A stretch of 64,000 nucleotides of DNA, from the NCBI GenBank assembly GCA_027488755.1, contig JAIYAZ010000068.1, positions 41,660 through 105,659 of the forward strand, written 5' to 3'. The translations under genes were made by a program, and so were the position numbers. The notes under the pieces were generated by a model that was given only the letters and a program-made list of their open reading frames with translations, searched no databases and had not been told where the DNA came from. Position 1 is the first letter of the stretch. Every line of letters begins with the position of its first letter. Positions 63,201-64,000 of this stretch are shown here, piece by piece. The stretch comes from Verrucomicrobiaceae bacterium. GTDB taxonomy: Bacteria > Verrucomicrobiota > Verrucomicrobiia > Chthoniobacterales > JAATET01.

Positions 63201-64000
63201 CCTGCGCGCCGGAAGTCTCCGCCAGTGGAACTTCGACGATGCGCAGAACGACGGCACCTCGGTCACCTTTGCCAACGCCGCCGTCTGGGACAATGTGCCG
63301 GCCGGCACCGTCATCGTGATCTACAACGGCGCCTCGAAGGACGCCCGCCTGCCGGCCGATGACTTCGACGCCAGCGATGGCCGGCTGGTTCTGCCTTCAA
63401 ACAACTCCACGTATTTCACCGGCACATGGCCCGGCCTCGGCAACTCCGGCGACGCCCTCGTGCTCAAGAACGCCGCGGGCTCCGTCGTCCACCAGATCAG
63501 CTACGGCACGAACACCGCCTTCCCTCCCAACATCGGCACGGTCGGCAGCAGCACGGCCGCCGCGTTCACGGGCGAAACGGAGGACGCCGTGACCACCGCG
63601 ACCGGCTGGCGCACGAATTCCTCCACCACCCTGGGCAATGCCACCACCGTTGGCGTCACCCCGGGCGAAGGCACCACGACCGCCAATGCCGGCTTCATCG
63701 CCAACCTCCGCTCCGGCTTGTTCAGCCAGGCCGCGACCTTCCGCTTTGCAGCGACGAGTCAGACCCCCGCCGGCCTCACCCTCAGCCCCGAGGGCTTGCT
63801 TGGTGGCACTGTCACCGCGCCGGCCGGTGACTACGCCGTGGTTCTGGAGCGTTTCAACAGCCTCAACGAAACCGTGCAGCTCGCCTTCACCCTGAGCGTG
63901 GGCAGCCCCAGCCCGACGCCCACGCCGACGCCCACGCCCACGCCCACGCCGACGCCCACGCCCACGCCGACGCCCACGCCCACGCCCACGCCCACGCCCA
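60274..64000 (+). CDS. Secreted kexin-like subtilisin (S8) with P domain and lamin-tail domain (3' end cut by window)
   Basis: At least 1242 codons from ATG 60274, no stop in the window. N-terminal hydrophobic anchor/signal (AVAALLLLAATAMLGWF), pro-region to about 240, then the S8 domain: Asp296 in VGVVDDGLETAHPDL, His334 in DDHGTSCAGN, oxyanion Asn in WAGGNG and Ser522 in GGTSSATPTAAG. A proprotein-convertase P domain follows (about 615-725, VEHVTVRLNINHTARGNLEITLTSP in part, WTLKIADRSS). Next come Ig-like/Big-type modules and a lamin-tail-like domain near 950-1110 (ILNEFSQGSGTSEWVELL). The end is a Pro-Thr repeat. A surface or secreted protease is likely. Confidence 0.9.
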   Translation, partial: MNSPTFRRALAVAALLLLAATAMLGWFSSGDSAGRATAAAPRADAAPLVRNLPPAAVPLLGSGAAQAPAGGNGRAVPAASPALRAAAAPAFDGRIVLNAGSGPRPYVLALDELVRKHPDGRIETVAVDPAGGLAGGLAGLRDSWQRLSRGGEGVIYPVVYEEGVPRSATSRRLVTERVRIAMESGQPEPVVPGATQVDAPDYAPGQLVAHMENGFAALDRIVEVRALPGVASADVLLARQPTRRALPNDPLIGQQWHLKNTGQSGGTAGVDINVESVWNYPGTGYRGTGIVVGVVDDGLETAHPDLAANVRTDIDYDWNDATPNDPNPGSGDDHGTSCAGNVAAIGNNSLGVSGSAPAAKVVGLRLIASTVGDQEEAEAIAWRNDVIQIKSNSWGPDDYTFTVEEPGALAKAAFKTAAQTGRGGRGTIFMWAGGNGRESGDNSNLDGYANSIYTIAIGAFSNQSRQSSYSESGANLVVTAPSSGNLTLSELEITTVDRSGAEGYNTASGTAGNYATDFGGTSSATPTAAGVVALMLQRNPNLGWRDVQEILIKTARKVNSTDSDWVTNSAGFNFNHKFGAGLIDAAAAVTAAATWTNLGNQTSAVSTQASLSVAIPNNNATGITRTFDLSASNLRVEHVTVRLNINHTARGNLEITLTSPTGVASRLAEVRGDTADNYADWTFMTVRDWGETSRGTWTLKIADRSSTGNTGGGTLTAAELTVFGTAAAPTNPAPIVQLTAPANASTYSPNVPVTLTANATDLTANGTTGVVSRVDFLSGNTVIATDTTAPYSFTWTPPAPGTFVLSARAQDSEGATGSSGTSTITVANQVPAISAAAITPGPQAFSDQALTVAPVAGDPENDPVTFTYRWQSSSDNVTFTDIGGQTAATLSSAPANAGKIWRCVVTPADATASGTAFTTEGVMVLTRPPATTPLGGTVNYACDLVLRGSATNFTRAAILNEFSQGSGTSEWVELLTLRAGSLRQWNFDDAQNDGTSVTFANAAVWDNVPAGTVIVIYNGASKDARLPADDFDASDGRLVLPSNNSTYFTGTWPGLGNSGDALVLKNAAGSVVHQISYGTNTAFPPNIGTVGSSTAAAFTGETEDAVTTATGWRTNSSTTLGNATTVGVTPGEGTTTANAGFIANLRSGLFSQAATFRFAATSQTPAGLTLSPEGLLGGTVTAPAGDYAVVLERFNSLNETVQLAFTLSVGSPSPTPTPTPTPTPTPTPTPTPTPTPTPTPTP
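63908..64000 (+). repeat. Hexanucleotide (CCCACG/CCGACG) Pro-Thr repeat
   Basis: About fifteen tandem 6-bp units of CCCACG or CCGACG run to the window edge, coding (Pro-Thr)n in frame with the protease. Such linkers join surface domains and change length by slippage. The true copy number and the rest of the protein lie outside the window. Confidence 0.9.

Noticed and set aside
63908..64000. CRISPR-like short repeats at the right edge
   Set aside because: Units are 6 bp with no spacers and code Pro-Thr in frame with the protease.

Overview
The window (about 65-70% G+C by eye) looks like chromosomal DNA of a saccharolytic member of the Verrucomicrobiota (PVC superphylum). This is an inference from content: a secreted GH29 fucosidase, a sialate-type acetylesterase, several Gfo/Idh oxidoreductases with DUF1080 and ThuA proteins, a PEP-CTERM protein, a DoxX-like protein, many lipoproteins, and tRNA genes without an encoded CCA. 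There is no phage, IS element, CRISPR array or rRNA. Genes are tightly packed. No gap without a gene exceeds about 245 bp; the largest (29376-29618) holds only a short copy of the tRNA-Tyr 3' end.

Region 1 (1-8131): an apparent L-fucose utilisation locus. A FadR-type GntR regulator (+) is divergent from a five-gene minus-strand run: L-fucose dehydrogenase-like SDR, secreted alpha-L-fucosidase, L-fuconate dehydratase, 2-keto-3-deoxy-fuconate dehydrogenase-like SDR, and an FAH-family hydrolase cut by the window edge. A perfect 7-3-7 palindrome matching the FadR-family operator lies between them. A sialate O-acetylesterase-like gene and tRNA-Leu(UAG) follow.

Region 2 (8275-29375): housekeeping and envelope genes. 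These are a five-PAS hybrid histidine kinase, an Fpg/Nei glycosylase, lipoproteins, a MidA-type methyltransferase, an IscA-type protein, and a MutL whose endonuclease motifs look degraded. Next comes a packed run GNAT - LarB - sugar-1-P nucleotidyltransferase - AmgK-like kinase - GlgE - PEP-CTERM protein. It is followed by S1/P1 nuclease, UbiE/MenG, tRNA-Leu(CAG), a parvulin, a beta-hydroxyacid dehydrogenase, a YgfZ-like protein, a lipoprotein cyclophilin and tRNA-Tyr(GUA).

Region 3 (29619-46664): a xylose/ribose-type sugar ABC transporter with an extra unknown gene, converging on a ten-gene minus-strand run. That run is Gfo/Idh, DUF1080, ThuA-HEAT fusion, DoxX-like, Gfo/Idh, discoidin-like, Agl23-type membrane protein, ApbE, TIM-barrel isomerase, Gfo/Idh, preceded by a PAS-AraC regulator. 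It resembles a 3-keto-sugar oxidoreduction module (inference).

Region 4 (46776-54336): a TraB/TIKI-like membrane protein, a PanE-like reductase, an HDAC-fold deacetylase and a type II NADH dehydrogenase, then divergently nuoD-nuoE-nuoF. Between ndh and nuoD lies a perfect 22-bp palindrome that fits the Rex operator and also the CRP consensus.

Region 5 (54391-64000): a lipoprotein, an AraC regulator divergent from a ThuA - Gfo/Idh pair, two tandem copies of a small secreted protein, an FMN-dependent alpha-hydroxyacid oxidase, and a secreted kexin-like protease (S8 plus P domain) that runs off the end in a Pro-Thr hexanucleotide repeat.
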